Of a stretch of 64,000 nucleotides of DNA, positions 47,641 through 58,513 are shown one piece after another. Under the pieces are notes generated by a model that made no database searches, was not told the origin of the DNA, and saw only the letters and a list, made by a program, of their open reading frames with translations. The translations under genes were made by a program, and so were the position numbers. The DNA is from Polynucleobacter necessarius (GTDB lineage: Bacteria; Pseudomonadota; Gammaproteobacteria; Burkholderiales; Burkholderiaceae), in contig LT606947.1 of assembly GCA_900095165.1 (NCBI GenBank), positions 496,001 through 560,000 on the forward strand, written 5' to 3'. Numbering within the stretch: the first letter of the stretch is position 1; every line of letters starts with the position of its first letter.

Positions 47641-48714
47641 ATGAAAATTGCAGTCCTACCGGGCGATGGTATCGGCCCGGAAATCGTTGCTGAAGCCGTT
47701 AAGGTATTAAACGCGCTTGGCCCTAAATTCGACCTGGAGACCGCCCCAGTTGGCGGTGCCGCTTATAATGTGGCCGGTCATCCGTTGCCGCCTGCAACAT
47801 TAGAGCTTGCTAAAAAAGCAAACGCCATTTTGTTCGGCGCGGTAGGTGACTGGAAGTATGACATTTTAGCTCGTGAACTTCGTCCTGAACAGGCCATCTT
47901 AGGTTTACGTAAGCATTTGGAGTTGTTTGCCAATTTTAGGTCTGCAATTTGTTATGACGAATTAACTGCTGCTTCTAGCCTCAAGCCTGAAATCGTTAGT
48001 GGCTTAGACATATTGATTATTCGCGAGCTGAATGGCGATATCTATTTTGGTCAGCCGCGCGGAATTCGTGCTTCTGAACTTCCTTTGTTTAAGGGTGCAC
48101 GTGAAGGCTACGACATGATGCATTACAGCGAGCCAGAAGTAGAGCGCATTGGTCGTGTTGCTTTTGAAGCTGCTCGCAAGCGTGGCAAGAAAGTATGTAG
48201 CGTTGATAAGGCTAATGTTCTTGAAACTTCACAGTTGTGGCGTGATGTCATGATTCGTGTTGGTAAAGATTACCCAGATGTTGAGTTATCGCATATGTAT
48301 GTTGATAACGCTGCAATGCAATTGGTCAAAGCACCAAAGGCGTTTGATGTCGTTGTGACTGGTAATTTATTTGGCGATATTATTTCTGATGAAGCCTCAA
48401 TGTTGACTGGATCAATTGGTATGTTGCCATCAGCCTCGTTGGATAAAAACAATAAAGGCCTGTATGAGCCAAGCCATGGCTCTGCGCCAGATATCGCTGG
48501 AAAAGGTATTGCTAATCCATTGGCAACTATTCTTTCTGTTGCCATGATGTTGCGCTACTCATTGGGCATGCCGTCTGAGGCTGATCGTATCGAAGCTGCA
48601 GTTCAACAGGTCTTATCCCAAGGCTTGCGTACTGCTGACATTTATACCGAAGGCACGAAAAAAGTTTCTACCATTGAAATGGGCGATGCTGTAGTTGCCG
48701 CTCTTTCAAAATAA
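47641..48714 (+). CDS. leuB: 3-isopropylmalate dehydrogenase
   Basis: LeuB oxidatively decarboxylates 3-isopropylmalate. The 357-residue protein has [78 protein letters not shown] and [18 protein letters not shown] (NAD binding). All are intact. An AAGGAC ribosome binding site precedes the ATG. asd follows after 40 bp. Confidence 0.98.
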   Translation: MKIAVLPGDGIGPEIVAEAVKVLNALGPKFDLETAPVGGAAYNVAGHPLPPATLELAKKANAILFGAVGDWKYDILARELRPEQAILGLRKHLELFANFRSAICYDELTAASSLKPEIVSGLDILIIRELNGDIYFGQPRGIRASELPLFKGAREGYDMMHYSEPEVERIGRVAFEAARKRGKKVCSVDKANVLETSQLWRDVMIRVGKDYPDVELSHMYVDNAAMQLVKAPKAFDVVVTGNLFGDIISDEASMLTGSIGMLPSASLDKNNKGLYEPSHGSAPDIAGKGIANPLATILSVAMMLRYSLGMPSEADRIEAAVQQVLSQGLRTADIYTEGTKKVSTIEMGDAVVAALSK

Positions 48715-48754
48715 CGCATCACCTTACATAAATATACTCAATAGATCATTCATC

Positions 48755-49912
48755 ATGGCAAATACAAAAACTCCATTAGTAGGCTTAGTTGGCTGGCGCG
48801 GTATGGTTGGTAGCGTTCTCATGGAGAGAATGCTTGCTGAGAAGGATTTTGATCTTATTGAGCCTGTATTTTTTAGTACTAGCCAGGCTGGCGGTGAAGT
48901 GCCGCTCTTGAATGGTAAGGCAGTTACTAAGAGCGAAAATACTTTGCTAGATGCGAATGACGTCAAGGCACTCTCACGTTGCGACATTATTTTGACTTGT
49001 CAGAGCGGTGACTATACCAATGAGATTTTCCCTAAGCTACGCGCCGCTGGTTGGCAAGGTCACTGGATTGATGCGGCTAGTGCATTGCGCATGAAAGAAA
49101 ATGCTGTTCTAGTTTTAGATCCTGTAAATCGTCCAGTGATTGATAGGGCATTGGCTGCTGGTGGAAAAAACTGGATTGGTAGTAACTGTACAGTGAGCTT
49201 AATGATAATGGCTATGGGTGGCCTAGTTAAGGCCGACATGGTTGAGTGGATTAGCGCCATGACTTATCAGGCAGCCTCCGGAGCTGGCGCACAAAATATG
49301 CGCGAATTACTTTTGCAAATGGGTGCTTTGCGTGACAGCGTTGCTACAGAGTTGGCTGACCCATCTTCTTGGATTTTAGATATCGATCGCAAGATTACTG
49401 AGACTTTGCGCTCACCTGATTTTCCGAAGAAAAATTTCCGCAATACAGCTTTGGCTGGCAGCTTGATTCCTTGGATTGATGTTTCTGTTGAGAATGGCCA
49501 AACCAAAGAAGAGTGGAAAGGCGGCGCAGAGTTTAATAAGATCTTAGGCCGTCCTGCATTTAGAACTCCTGGAAGCATTCCCATTGATGGCTTGTGCGTT
49601 CGTGTTGGTGCGATGCGTTGCCACTCACAAGGCCTCACAGTCAAACTCAAAAAAGATATTCCATTAAAAGAAATCGAAGCTATTTTGGCTAACGATAACC
49701 AGTGGGTTAAGGTCATTCCCAATGATCGCGAAACTACTGAGCGTGAATTGTCACCAGCTGCAATTAGCGGTACATTGACAGTGCCTATTGGCCGTCTCCA
49801 TAAGATGGCTATGGGTCCTGAATACCTTGGTGCTTTTACTGTTGGCGACCAACTCTTGTGGGGTGCTGCAGAGCCATTACGCCGCATGCTCCGCATCTTG
49901 CTAGAGCACTAA
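48755..49912 (+). CDS. asd: Aspartate-semialdehyde dehydrogenase
   Basis: Asd reduces aspartyl phosphate to the semialdehyde that feeds lysine, threonine and methionine. From ATG 48755 it is 385 residues, beginning with [19 protein letters not shown] (NADP binding). The catalytic Cys is Cys145 in [10 protein letters not shown], and the active-site His lies in [10 protein letters not shown]. The longer frame from 48695 overlaps leuB and is unlikely. The stop shares bases with the ATG of the fimV-like gene (TAATG). Confidence 0.97.
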   Translation: MANTKTPLVGLVGWRGMVGSVLMERMLAEKDFDLIEPVFFSTSQAGGEVPLLNGKAVTKSENTLLDANDVKALSRCDIILTCQSGDYTNEIFPKLRAAGWQGHWIDAASALRMKENAVLVLDPVNRPVIDRALAAGGKNWIGSNCTVSLMIMAMGGLVKADMVEWISAMTYQAASGAGAQNMRELLLQMGALRDSVATELADPSSWILDIDRKITETLRSPDFPKKNFRNTALAGSLIPWIDVSVENGQTKEEWKGGAEFNKILGRPAFRTPGSIPIDGLCVRVGAMRCHSQGLTVKLKKDIPLKEIEAILANDNQWVKVIPNDRETTERELSPAAISGTLTVPIGRLHKMAMGPEYLGAFTVGDQLLWGAAEPLRRMLRILLEH

Positions 49913-51291
49913 TGTTCAGGTTTAACCAAATTCAATTTGCAAAAGCGCTTTTCTTAGTTTGGCTAAGTTGGTCATGTGCTGCAGGAGCCATTTCTCTTGG
50001 CTCCCCAAAACTACTCTCTAGACCTGGAGAACCACTCAAAGTAGAGTTCCCGATTCGAGTTACTGCAGATGAACAATCCGCACTCTCGAGTTTGAATGTT
50101 GCGATTGCGAACAAGGCATCCTACGATCGTTTGGGGATATCTCAAAAGATTCTCACCCTGAATCCTCAAGCGATGATTTATCGCAATCAACAAGAGCAGT
50201 TAATGGTCTTGTTGGAGACGGTTGAATCAGTGCCAATGACAGATGATCCATTCTTGGATGTATTGGTCACGCTGAATTGGTCAGCAGGAAGTCTCACCAA
50301 AACCTACACATTGCTACTGGGCGATGCACAAAAAATTCTGGTCAGACCCGGTCAAACGCTTTCTGAAATTGCAGTCCAATTAGCACCGCAAATGCATGGT
50401 GCGACGTTAGATCAAACGATGATGGCTTTGTTTAAAGCCAACCCTGATGCATTTGCTAGCGGTAGCATTAATCGTCTAGAGGCTGGCGTTGAACTCAATC
50501 AGCCCAATAAAGCTTTATTGCGCTCAATTAGCCCTGCTGAGGTTCAGCAGTTTGTCGCTGAATCTAACGCCCAGTGGTTATCCGAGCGCGAAGCAAAGGG
50601 TGGGGCGCAGGGCTCAAGTACGCCAAATAATGCTGCTGAAGTCCCAGCCAAAGATCGACTCAAAATTGGATCGAGTGCTGAAGGCAACTCTGAAGAGCGT
50701 CGTCATACGGAAGATCTGGTTGCGCAAGAGAAAGTACTTGAGCAGACAAAAGTACGTGTTGCCGAACTTGAAAAGAATATTGCCGATTTACAGCGCCTAC
50801 TTGACCAGGCTAAGGGCAAGTCATCCACAAAAAATGATGGTTCTTTTGGTTTGGGTGGATTTGCTCCGGCGATCTTTGCATTGGTATTAATGGGTCTTAC
50901 TGGTCTTCTGCTGTTGTTGTTGGCCAAAAATGCCCGTCGTTCTGAAATGCGCAATTTATCAGGCGAAATTCCTAAAGTTGTTTCAACTACTAAGGAGCAT
51001 CATCCAACTCACGGTGCAATGCCGGATCGTGCAAAAGCGCTATTCGCAGGAATTGATCTTGATTTAACGTCTGTTAAGAAATCTACCCAGCTTCCAGCTG
51101 CAGAGGTCAATCCACTTGCTGATGCGCTTCGTGTGAAGCTAAATCTAGCTCGGGCTTACATCACCATAGAAGATTTTTCAGCTGCTAAGAAGTCGCTTCA
51201 AGAGATTGTCCACATTGGCAGTTCAATTGATCCTGCAATTACGATCGAGGCTCAGGGATTATTGACTGAGCTATCGCACAGAAATTCTTAA
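49912..51291 (+). CDS. fimV: FimV-like LysM/TPR inner-membrane protein (short form)
   Basis: This 459-residue protein resembles FimV/HubP, a polar peptidoglycan-binding scaffold. The N-terminus has a signal peptide ([21 protein letters not shown]), the conserved [22 protein letters not shown]imV opening, and a LysM-like segment [17 protein letters not shown] coiled coil (about 260-300, [22 protein letters not shown]) precedes a transmembrane helix ([22 protein letters not shown]). The C-terminal [34 protein letters not shown] is the FimV C-terminal TPR domain. It is about half the size of Pseudomonas FimV. ATG 49912 overlaps the asd stop. It lies between asd and truA, the known location in Burkholderiales. 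Confidence 0.87.
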   Translation: MFRFNQIQFAKALFLVWLSWSCAAGAISLGSPKLLSRPGEPLKVEFPIRVTADEQSALSSLNVAIANKASYDRLGISQKILTLNPQAMIYRNQQEQLMVLLETVESVPMTDDPFLDVLVTLNWSAGSLTKTYTLLLGDAQKILVRPGQTLSEIAVQLAPQMHGATLDQTMMALFKANPDAFASGSINRLEAGVELNQPNKALLRSISPAEVQQFVAESNAQWLSEREAKGGAQGSSTPNNAAEVPAKDRLKIGSSAEGNSEERRHTEDLVAQEKVLEQTKVRVAELEKNIADLQRLLDQAKGKSSTKNDGSFGLGGFAPAIFALVLMGLTGLLLLLLAKNARRSEMRNLSGEIPKVVSTTKEHHPTHGAMPDRAKALFAGIDLDLTSVKKSTQLPAAEVNPLADALRVKLNLARAYITIEDFSAAKKSLQEIVHIGSSIDPAITIEAQGLLTELSHRNS

Positions 51292-51299
51292 GCAGTACT

Positions 51300-52127
51300 A
51301 TGCGCATCGCCCTAGGCCTTCAATATGATGGTAGCTCTTACTCAGGATGGCAGTCTCAAGTAAACCAGAGCACGATTCAAGATGAATTAGAGAAGGCGAT
51401 TTCTGCATTTGTTGGTATTGATGCGGTGAAATCCAATCCTATTCGTGTAATCACTGCTGGTAGGACGGATACAGGTGTTCATGCTTTAGGTCAGGTTGTT
51501 CACTTTGATGTTGAGGTCGAGCGAGAAAGCTGGTCATGGGTAAGGGGTGTTAACACTTTCTTGCCAGAGTCAATTGTGGTTAATTGGGCTCAAGCCGTTC
51601 CTGAACAATTTAGTGCGCGGTATTCTGCTCATGAACGAACTTATATTTATGCATTGCATGCTGGTCCATGCCGCTCACCAATGACAGCAGATCGCGCGGG
51701 TTATGTCATGCTTCCAGTTGATCGTTGGTTTGATATTGGTTCCATGAGAGAGGCTGCCAAATGTTTGATTGGTGAGCATGATTTCACATCATTCCGATCT
51801 TCAGAGTGCCAAAGCAAGATCCCAGTAAAAACGATGTATTCCATCGAGATTTTCTCGAATGAGCCTTGGCTGTATTTTAGGATTAAAGGAAATGCGTTTT
51901 TGCATCATATGGTGCGCAATTTGGTGGGAAGTTTTATCCAAATTGGAGTTGGCAAACAAAAATCAGAATGGATGGCTGAGGTATTAGCGGCAAAAGACCG
52001 CAGCATTGCGGCGCCTACGTTTTCACCGGCTGGACTCTATTTGGTTCAAATTGCCTATCCGGACGAGTTTCAGATCCCCAAACCCTGGCTTGCAAATTCT
52101 TGGTTACCCAAGGTGGTATTCGCCTAA
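51300..52127 (+). CDS. truA: tRNA pseudouridine(38-40) synthase
   Basis: TruA forms pseudouridine at tRNA positions 38-40. The 275-residue protein has [12 protein letters not shown] near the N-terminus and the catalytic Asp in [18 protein letters not shown]. Further motifs are [13 protein letters not shown] and [15 protein letters not shown]. The length is usual. Its 3' end overlaps only the extended, unlikely start of trpF. Confidence 0.96.
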   Translation: MRIALGLQYDGSSYSGWQSQVNQSTIQDELEKAISAFVGIDAVKSNPIRVITAGRTDTGVHALGQVVHFDVEVERESWSWVRGVNTFLPESIVVNWAQAVPEQFSARYSAHERTYIYALHAGPCRSPMTADRAGYVMLPVDRWFDIGSMREAAKCLIGEHDFTSFRSSECQSKIPVKTMYSIEIFSNEPWLYFRIKGNAFLHHMVRNLVGSFIQIGVGKQKSEWMAEVLAAKDRSIAAPTFSPAGLYLVQIAYPDEFQIPKPWLANSWLPKVVFA

Positions 52128-52165
52128 GCAGGCCTTTATTTGCTCTAGGCCTTATCATTTTCATT

Positions 52166-52840
52166 ATGGGCTTACTTACCAATTCTCCAGGTCGTACCAG
52201 GGTCAAAATCTGCGGTCTCAAGACGCCTGCTGATGTGGATGCTGCTGTTGCTGCTGGTGTGGATGCTGTTGGCTTTGTTTTCTATCCGTCCAGCCCTAGG
52301 GCAGTAACACCCAATATTGCGGCTGCATTGATTTCCAGGCTTCCGGCAGGGGTTGATGCTGTCGGTTTAGTCGTAAACGCCACAGATGCTGAATTTGAGG
52401 CTATTAGGGCAGCCGCCTCCATCACCTTATGGCAGTTTCATGGTGATGAGTCTCCTGAGGAGTGTGAGCGCCTGGCTGCGGGTCAGCCATGGATGAAGGC
52501 TGCACGGGTTGGCCCCGGCTTCGCGTTTGATGATTTTTCCCTACAATATAGGCATGCAAACGCCTTTTTGCTAGATGCTCTTGTTGAGGGTTACGGCGGA
52601 GGGGGCGTTCCTTTTGATTGGTCAGGAATTCCACAAGCATGGATAAATGCAAACGCGCCTCAGGTCGTTTTGAGTGGTGGATTGAGCGTTCACAACGTGG
52701 GCGAAGCTATTGCTCGTTTGCATCCTTGCGCGGTTGACGTCTCTAGTGGCGTTGAAATCAGCAAGGGTGTAAAAGATCACGCCTTGATGAAGCGGTTTAT
52801 TGAGGCAGTGCGAGCCGCAGATGCAAGCACATCAACCTAA
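52166..52840 (+). CDS. trpF: Phosphoribosylanthranilate isomerase
   Basis: TrpF converts phosphoribosylanthranilate to CdRP in tryptophan synthesis. It is a beta/alpha barrel with TRVKICGLKTPADVDAAVAAGVDAVGFVFYPSSPR (catalytic Cys), WQFHGDE, and VVLSGGLSVHNVGEAI. From ATG 52166 the product has 224 residues; the longer frame from 52100 has an unusual N-terminus and overlaps truA. It is followed by trpB and trpA; other trp genes are not in the window. Confidence 0.95.
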   Translation: MGLLTNSPGRTRVKICGLKTPADVDAAVAAGVDAVGFVFYPSSPRAVTPNIAAALISRLPAGVDAVGLVVNATDAEFEAIRAAASITLWQFHGDESPEECERLAAGQPWMKAARVGPGFAFDDFSLQYRHANAFLLDALVEGYGGGGVPFDWSGIPQAWINANAPQVVLSGGLSVHNVGEAIARLHPCAVDVSSGVEISKGVKDHALMKRFIEAVRAADASTST

Positions 52841-52872
52841 TTATTTGTTGTAACTAATCAAAAGAGGTATTT

Positions 52873-54066
52873 ATGTACGATAAACCAGATGCACGAGGGC
52901 ACTTCGGTCCTTACGGTGGCGTATTTGTTTCTGAGACACTCATGTTCGCTTTGGATGAACTCAAAGCAGCTTACGCAAAATACCAGCACGATCCTGAATT
53001 CTTAGAAGAGTTTCATTACGAACTTAAGCATTTTGTCGGTCGTCCGTCACCGGTTTATCACGCCAAGCGTTGGAGTGAGATGTTGGGTGGCGCGCAGATC
53101 TATCTCAAGCGCGAAGATTTAAATCACACAGGCGCGCACAAAATTAATAACGTGATTGGTCAGGCGATGCTGGCTAAGCGTATGGGTAAGCCACGCATCA
53201 TTGCTGAAACGGGAGCAGGGCAGCATGGCGTTGCTACTGCAACTATTTGCGCACGATTTGGTTTAGATTGCACTGTGTATCAAGGATCTGTTGACGTAGC
53301 GCGTCAAGCTCAAAACGTATTTCGTATGAAATTGCTTGGTGCAAAAGTAGTGCCTGTTGAATCAGGAACGAAAACTCTCAAAGATGCACTCAATGAGGCA
53401 ATGCGAGATTGGGTTACCAATGTGGAAGATACATTCTACATCATTGGTACTGTGGCAGGTCCTCACCCATATCCGATGATGGTACGAGATTTTCAGAGCG
53501 TGATCGGTGAAGAGTGCAAGGTGCAGATGCCTGAAATGACTGGGCGTCAGCCAGACTATGTCATGGCATGCGTTGGCGGCGGCTCTAATGCTATGGGTAT
53601 TTTCTATCCCTACATTGATTACCCAGAAGTTAAATTAGTTGGTGTTGAAGCTGCAGGCCATGGATTAAATAGTGGCCTTCACTCCGCAGCACTTTGTGTT
53701 GGTAAACCAGGTGTATTGCACGGCAATCGCACGTATTTATTGCAAGATGAGAATGGTCAGATTTCTGAAACTCACTCTGTTTCTGCTGGTATGGACTATC
53801 CCGGAGTTGGGCCTGAGCATGCTTGGTTAAAAGATTCAGGCCGTGCTAACTATGTGGCGGTGACGGATGAAGAAGCCCTTAAGGCATTCCATGATTGCTG
53901 TCGTATCGAAGGCATCATTCCTGCTTTAGAGTCCTCACATGCAATTGCATATGCTTGCAAATTAGCACCAACTCTTTCTAAAGATAAAACAATCCTGGTG
54001 AATCTATCTGGTCGCGGTGATAAAGATATGCATACCGTTGCACAAGCTACTGGCTTCGAAGGTTAA
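52873..54066 (+). CDS. trpB: Tryptophan synthase beta chain
   Basis: TrpB joins indole to serine using PLP. The 397-residue protein starts [22 protein letters not shown] and holds the PLP Lys90 in [15 protein letters not shown], the phosphate loop [12 protein letters not shown], and GRGDKDM near the C-terminus. All are intact. An AAAGAGGT site lies upstream. trpA follows after 49 bp. Confidence 0.98.
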   Translation: MYDKPDARGHFGPYGGVFVSETLMFALDELKAAYAKYQHDPEFLEEFHYELKHFVGRPSPVYHAKRWSEMLGGAQIYLKREDLNHTGAHKINNVIGQAMLAKRMGKPRIIAETGAGQHGVATATICARFGLDCTVYQGSVDVARQAQNVFRMKLLGAKVVPVESGTKTLKDALNEAMRDWVTNVEDTFYIIGTVAGPHPYPMMVRDFQSVIGEECKVQMPEMTGRQPDYVMACVGGGSNAMGIFYPYIDYPEVKLVGVEAAGHGLNSGLHSAALCVGKPGVLHGNRTYLLQDENGQISETHSVSAGMDYPGVGPEHAWLKDSGRANYVAVTDEEALKAFHDCCRIEGIIPALESSHAIAYACKLAPTLSKDKTILVNLSGRGDKDMHTVAQATGFEG

Positions 54067-54115
54067 GTCGAAGTCATTCACGAACTCATATAAAAAATAA
54101 TAATTATGAATTGCC

Positions 54116-54913
54116 ATGTCTAAAATTACAGCACTCTTTAATGAACTAAAAGCCTCTGGCAAGAAGGGGCTCATTCCTTTTATTATTGCTGGTGACCCAG
54201 ATCCAAAGTTCACTGTTGAGTTAATGCATGCGTTGGTTCGCGGTGGTGCAAACGTCATTGAGCTCGGCGTTCCTTTTTCTGATCCGATGGCAGATGGACC
54301 AGTGATTCAGCGTTCATCCGAGAGGGCGCTGACACAAGGCGTTACTTTGCATGGTTGCTTAGACATGGTGAAAGAATTTCGGAAGCTCGATGCCAATACT
54401 CCGGTTGTTTTGATGGGCTACGCCAACCCTGTTGAGCAAATGGGGACAGAGCGCTTTGCAACTGAAGCCAAAGCCGCCGGTGTTGATGGCGTTCTTGTCG
54501 TGGACTATCCTCTGGAGGAGTGTGAGGATTTTGCTTCTCGCATGAAGATTGCTGGCGTTGACCCAATTTTCCTATTAGCACCCACTTCATCGCCAGAACG
54601 CATAAAGGATGGAGCCAAAATAGCTTCTGGTTATATCTATTACGTGTCCATGCGCGGTGTAACTGGAGCATCCCACCTCAACACCCAGGATGTCGCCAGC
54701 ATCATTCCCAAGATCCGTGAAGCCACCCCAATCCCGATTGCAGTCGGTTTTGGCATTAATGATGCTGAAAGTGCCCGTGCAGTATCAAAAACAGCGGATG
54801 CGGTGGTAATTGGCAGTCGAATTATTCGACTTTTGGAGGATTCTGGCCCTGGCCAGGCGGTACAATCACTTGAAACCTTCATACGTGAAATTCGCATCGC
54901 TTTAGATAGTTAA
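54116..54913 (+). CDS. trpA: Tryptophan synthase alpha chain
   Basis: TrpA cleaves indole-3-glycerol phosphate and channels indole to TrpB. The 265-residue barrel shows [12 protein letters not shown], the catalytic Glu in [19 protein letters not shown], the second catalytic Asp in [14 protein letters not shown], and [11 protein letters not shown]. Length and motifs are standard. accD follows after 22 bp, a widespread trpA-accD-folC order. Confidence 0.97.
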   Translation: MSKITALFNELKASGKKGLIPFIIAGDPDPKFTVELMHALVRGGANVIELGVPFSDPMADGPVIQRSSERALTQGVTLHGCLDMVKEFRKLDANTPVVLMGYANPVEQMGTERFATEAKAAGVDGVLVVDYPLEECEDFASRMKIAGVDPIFLLAPTSSPERIKDGAKIASGYIYYVSMRGVTGASHLNTQDVASIIPKIREATPIPIAVGFGINDAESARAVSKTADAVVIGSRIIRLLEDSGPGQAVQSLETFIREIRIALDS

Positions 54914-54935
54914 TGCACTGGATAGTTAAAAACTG

Positions 54936-55823
54936 ATGAGCTGGATCGATAAATTACTGCCCCCACAAATCCAACATACGGATCCCGCTAACCGCAAATC
55001 CGTTCCTGAGGGACTTTGGGTTAAGTGCCCCAGCTGTGAGACTGTTCTTTACAGCACCGATATTGAAGCTAATTTGTCGGTTTGCCCTAAATGTAGTCAC
55101 CATATGCGCATTGGCGCGCGTTTACGTTTGGACAGCCTGTTGGATGAAAAAGGTCGCTATGAGATTGGCGCCGATATCTATCCAACTGACCCACTGAAAT
55201 TTAAAGATTCCAAGAAATACCCAGATCGCATTAAAGAGGCGAATGATGCCTCTGGTGAGTCTGAGGCCTTAATCGTTCTTGGTGGCAAGATTGAAACGAT
55301 TCCTGTAGTGGCTGCCTGTTTCGAGTTCCAATATATGGGTGGCTCGATGGGTTCAGTTGTTGGTGAACGTTTTGCTCGTGGCGTTCAAGAGGCCATTGCT
55401 AAAAAGTGCGCTTTTATTTGTGTCACTGCAACTGGTGGCGCTCGCATGCAAGAAAGCTTGCTCTCCCTGTTTCAGATGGCAAAGACGAACTCTATGTTGA
55501 CCCTGCTGTCTAAAAAAGGTCTGCCATATATCAGCGTTTTGACCGATCCAACAATGGGTGGGATTTCTGCTAGCTTCGCCTTTATGGGTGATGTGGTGAT
55601 GGCTGAACCAAAGGCCTTGATTGGTTTTGCTGGTCCACGTGTTATTGAGCAAACTGTTCGTGAAAAATTACCAGAAGGCTTTCAGCGTTCTGAGTTTTTG
55701 ATGCAAAAGGGTGGCATTGACATGATTGTGGATCGTCGCCAAATGCGCAGTGAAATTGCCCGACTGCTAGCTCTACTCCAGCAGCTTCCTGAGCCTGCGA
55801 TTGCGGGTAGCGCTGCTGTATAA
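54936..55823 (+). CDS. accD: Acetyl-CoA carboxylase carboxyltransferase subunit beta
   Basis: AccD is the zinc-bearing partner of AccA (16665). The zinc ribbon uses Cys31, Cys34, Cys50 and Cys53. The crotonase-fold core shows [31 protein letters not shown] and [16 protein letters not shown] (oxyanion hole). It ends at residue 295. It is intact. folC starts 5 bp after its stop with a TTG. Confidence 0.97.
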   Translation: MSWIDKLLPPQIQHTDPANRKSVPEGLWVKCPSCETVLYSTDIEANLSVCPKCSHHMRIGARLRLDSLLDEKGRYEIGADIYPTDPLKFKDSKKYPDRIKEANDASGESEALIVLGGKIETIPVVAACFEFQYMGGSMGSVVGERFARGVQEAIAKKCAFICVTATGGARMQESLLSLFQMAKTNSMLTLLSKKGLPYISVLTDPTMGGISASFAFMGDVVMAEPKALIGFAGPRVIEQTVREKLPEGFQRSEFLMQKGGIDMIVDRRQMRSEIARLLALLQQLPEPAIAGSAAV

Positions 55824-55828
55824 AGCAC

Positions 55829-57154
55829 TTGAGTTCCGCACACCAACCCCCCATTCTTTTTTCTAGCCTAGCGGCTTGGCTTAGTCACCTCGAAACAGCT
55901 CACCCTGTCGGTATTGATATGGGTCTTGACCGTATCAATCGCGTCAAAGCTGCTCTGGGACTTCATTTCGAATGCCCGGTCATTACAGTGGCCGGCACTA
56001 ATGGCAAGGGTTCAACTTGCGCTTATCTCGAAAGCATTTTGTTGGCATCTGGCTATAAGGTAGGTTGCCATATGTCCCCACACTTGCTCAACTTTAACGA
56101 GCGCGCTCGAGTAAATGGGGATGAAGCAAAAGATGATCTTTTGCTAGAGCATTTTGCTACCGTTGAAAAAGCTCGAGTCAGCCTAGTGGATGCTCCAACC
56201 CTAACGTATTTTGAATTCACCACTTTGGCAATCATACACTTATTTAGCAAATCGAATTTAGATGCCGTAGTGCTTGAGGTTGGTATGGGTGGGCGCCTAG
56301 ATGCTGTCAATATTATTGATGCAGATTGTGCGATTGTTACTAGCATTGATATCGATCACGCTGATTTTCTCGGTGGAACTCGCGAGGCTATTGGGCGCGA
56401 AAAGGTGGGAATTTTTCGTGCTGGAGCTATTGCAGTATGTGGCGATCCTGTGCCGCCCCAATCTCTTATTGATTATGCTGAAAAACTGGGTTGTGACTTG
56501 TGGTTACAGGGCCGCGACTACAACTTTCTGGGAGATAAACAGCAGTGGAGTTGGGCGGGGCGTCAAAAACGCTTTAGCGGCCTTGATTGCCCTGCTTTGC
56601 GTGGTGCCAACCAAATTCTCAATGCCTCTGCCGTGATTGCAGCTCTCATGGCATTGCATCAACATCTACCAGTCAGCGCTCAAGATATTCGCAATGGATT
56701 TGCACTAGTAGAGCTACCCGGTCGATTCCAAGTGCTTCCTGGTCAACCCACTGTTGTTTTGGATGTGGCGCACAATCCCCATGCTGCTGCCACGCTGGGG
56801 CAGGGTCTTGAGAAAATGGGTTATCACCCCTATACCTATGCTATTTTTGGGGCAATGGCGGATAAGGATATCGCCGGAGTGATTAAACCCTTATTGGATA
56901 GCGTCGATTTTTGGTTTTGCACTGATTTACCGACTCCACGCGCCGCTACTGCTAAAGCCATATCCGAGAGGTTGGTAGAGCTTGGTGTGGCTGTTAAAAA
57001 TGGGGAGGATGGCGGTATCGAATGCTTCCCAGATCCTGCTGCAGCGTATCAAAAAGCCCTTTCTAAGGCTGGCGAGGGTGATAGAATTGTCATCTTCGGA
57101 TCCTTCTATACCGTTGCCGGCGTAATGGCATATCGAAACAACCAGGCGCACTGA
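55829..57154 (+). CDS. folC: Dihydrofolate synthase / folylpolyglutamate synthase
   Basis: FolC adds glutamate to dihydropteroate and to folates. The 441-residue protein has the ATP-binding VAGTNGKGSTCAYL, the SPHLLNFNERARVNG motif, VLEVGMGGRLDAVNIIDADCAIVTSID, and the Mur-ligase C-terminal domain with LDVAHNPHAA. The TTG start at 55829 follows the accD stop closely. It has the same pathway as the interrupted pabBC gene, so p-aminobenzoate supply could limit folate here. Confidence 0.95.
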   Translation: MSSAHQPPILFSSLAAWLSHLETAHPVGIDMGLDRINRVKAALGLHFECPVITVAGTNGKGSTCAYLESILLASGYKVGCHMSPHLLNFNERARVNGDEAKDDLLLEHFATVEKARVSLVDAPTLTYFEFTTLAIIHLFSKSNLDAVVLEVGMGGRLDAVNIIDADCAIVTSIDIDHADFLGGTREAIGREKVGIFRAGAIAVCGDPVPPQSLIDYAEKLGCDLWLQGRDYNFLGDKQQWSWAGRQKRFSGLDCPALRGANQILNASAVIAALMALHQHLPVSAQDIRNGFALVELPGRFQVLPGQPTVVLDVAHNPHAAATLGQGLEKMGYHPYTYAIFGAMADKDIAGVIKPLLDSVDFWFCTDLPTPRAATAKAISERLVELGVAVKNGEDGGIECFPDPAAAYQKALSKAGEGDRIVIFGSFYTVAGVMAYRNNQAH

Positions 57155-57157
57155 TCC

Positions 57158-57943
57158 ATGATTCGTTTACCTAAGCTTTTTAAGCGAAACCCTGTGGCTG
57201 AAGACCTTGACCGAGGTTCAGTAAGGGGTCGTACCGTCAGTAAATTAGCTCCCCGCAGTTTTCAGCGTGCTCAAGAGAGTGAAGAGCTTGCACTTACCGA
57301 AGATCCTGAACAGCAACGTGCCCGCCACCGTCTGATTGGAGCGGCTGTATTGGTATTGATTGCAGTTGTAGGTCTACCTCGTATCTTGGATAATAAACCA
57401 AAGTCTGTAAATAATGACATTGCTGTGAATATCGTTACTAGCCTTCCAACACCCAATGCTGCAATGCCTGCTAACGATGAAAAAGCTAAGCCGGTTGCAG
57501 CAGTTGAACAGCCTGCAAAAGAAAAAGAAGTTGTAGTTGCGCCAACGCCTGAAACAAAACCCGAAGTCAAGGCCGATGCTAAACCAGCGCTTTCTGCATC
57601 TAAAATAAACTCTATTGGTCTAGCCGCTGGTGAAGAGGTGGTTGCTGCGCCAAATACGGCTACTAAAGCAAAAACTGAAGAGCTTCCTAAAAAAGCAGGT
57701 TCTGGTAAGTATGTTATTCAGATTGGCGCGTTTGCTTCCGAAGATCGCGCTAAGGGCTGGATTGCGAAGATGAAGGATCAGAAAATTCCAAATTACGTCA
57801 TAAATAAGACCGGCACTGATGGCGCCAAATTGTATGTGTTGAGAGCCGGGCCTTTTGTCGACAAGGATGCAGCCGAAACTGCCGAGAAAAAAGTCAAAGC
57901 CATGGGTCTATCTCCAAGGCTAGTTGAGGTTGGAGCGCCTTAA
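57158..57943 (+). CDS. SPOR-domain membrane protein (DedD-like)
   Basis: The 261-residue protein has a cytoplasmic N-terminal region, a transmembrane helix (LIGAAVLVLIAVVGLPRIL, about 68-86), a Pro/Lys/Ala-rich periplasmic linker and a C-terminal SPOR domain (GKYVIQIGAFASEDRAKGWIAKM, VLRAGPFVDKDAAETAEKKV). SPOR domains bind denuded peptidoglycan at the septum. Its position between folC and cvpA matches E. coli dedD. It overlaps cvpA at one base. Confidence 0.9.
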   Translation: MIRLPKLFKRNPVAEDLDRGSVRGRTVSKLAPRSFQRAQESEELALTEDPEQQRARHRLIGAAVLVLIAVVGLPRILDNKPKSVNNDIAVNIVTSLPTPNAAMPANDEKAKPVAAVEQPAKEKEVVVAPTPETKPEVKADAKPALSASKINSIGLAAGEEVVAAPNTATKAKTEELPKKAGSGKYVIQIGAFASEDRAKGWIAKMKDQKIPNYVINKTGTDGAKLYVLRAGPFVDKDAAETAEKKVKAMGLSPRLVEVGAP

Positions 57944-58509
57944 TGGAATATTTATCCACCTTGAAGCTAACCACGGTGGATTACTTCACCTTGGTAGTGC
58001 TATTGGTTTCTGCTTTAGTGGGTATTTCACGAGGCCTGTTTAAAGAAGTTTTGGCACTTGCATCTTGGTTTGTTGCTGCCTGGATTGCTTATCACTATAC
58101 CAACTATCTTTTCGTTGAATGGTTATCGACCTTTCATATGGATAAATTGCTTAGTCTAGGTGTGAGCTTCCTGATTCTCTTTATTTTGACTTTGATTATT
58201 TGCGGCTTAGTCGGCAATGTAATTCAAAAGATCATCTTGTCTGCCGGGCTCAGCATGACAGACCGTTTCTTGGGTCTTATTTTTGGTCTAGCGCGTGGCG
58301 GTTTAGTGGTTATTGTGATGGCCACATTAGCAGCCTTGACCCCAATACCCCAAAGTATGGCTTGGCAAAAAGCGATTACTCGTCCAGCCATTGATATGGC
58401 AACTGGTTTAATTAAAAATTGGCTACCAGCCGATTGGGCAAAACAATTGGGTGATGCAATGCCTAAAATTACACCTACCGTTACACCTTCATTAACAATA
58501 GGGATCTAG
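57943..58509 (+). CDS. cvpA: CvpA-family membrane protein
   Basis: CvpA is an inner-membrane protein required for colicin V production in E. coli and for resistance to bile in other bacteria; the biochemical role is unknown. The 188-residue protein has four membrane helices, with LTTVDYFTLVVLLVSALVGISRGLFKEVLALASWF near the start and AGLSMTDRFLGLIFGLARGGLVVIV in the second half. It is encoded immediately before purF, with a 4-bp gap, as in many Proteobacteria. Confidence 0.94.
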   Translation: MEYLSTLKLTTVDYFTLVVLLVSALVGISRGLFKEVLALASWFVAAWIAYHYTNYLFVEWLSTFHMDKLLSLGVSFLILFILTLIICGLVGNVIQKIILSAGLSMTDRFLGLIFGLARGGLVVIVMATLAALTPIPQSMAWQKAITRPAIDMATGLIKNWLPADWAKQLGDAMPKITPTVTPSLTIGI

Positions 58510-58513
58510 GCTT

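Noticed and set aside
49267..49896. 209-codon minus-strand open frame opposite asd
   Set aside because: It mirrors the codon pattern of asd, lacks known motifs and overlaps an intact essential gene completely.
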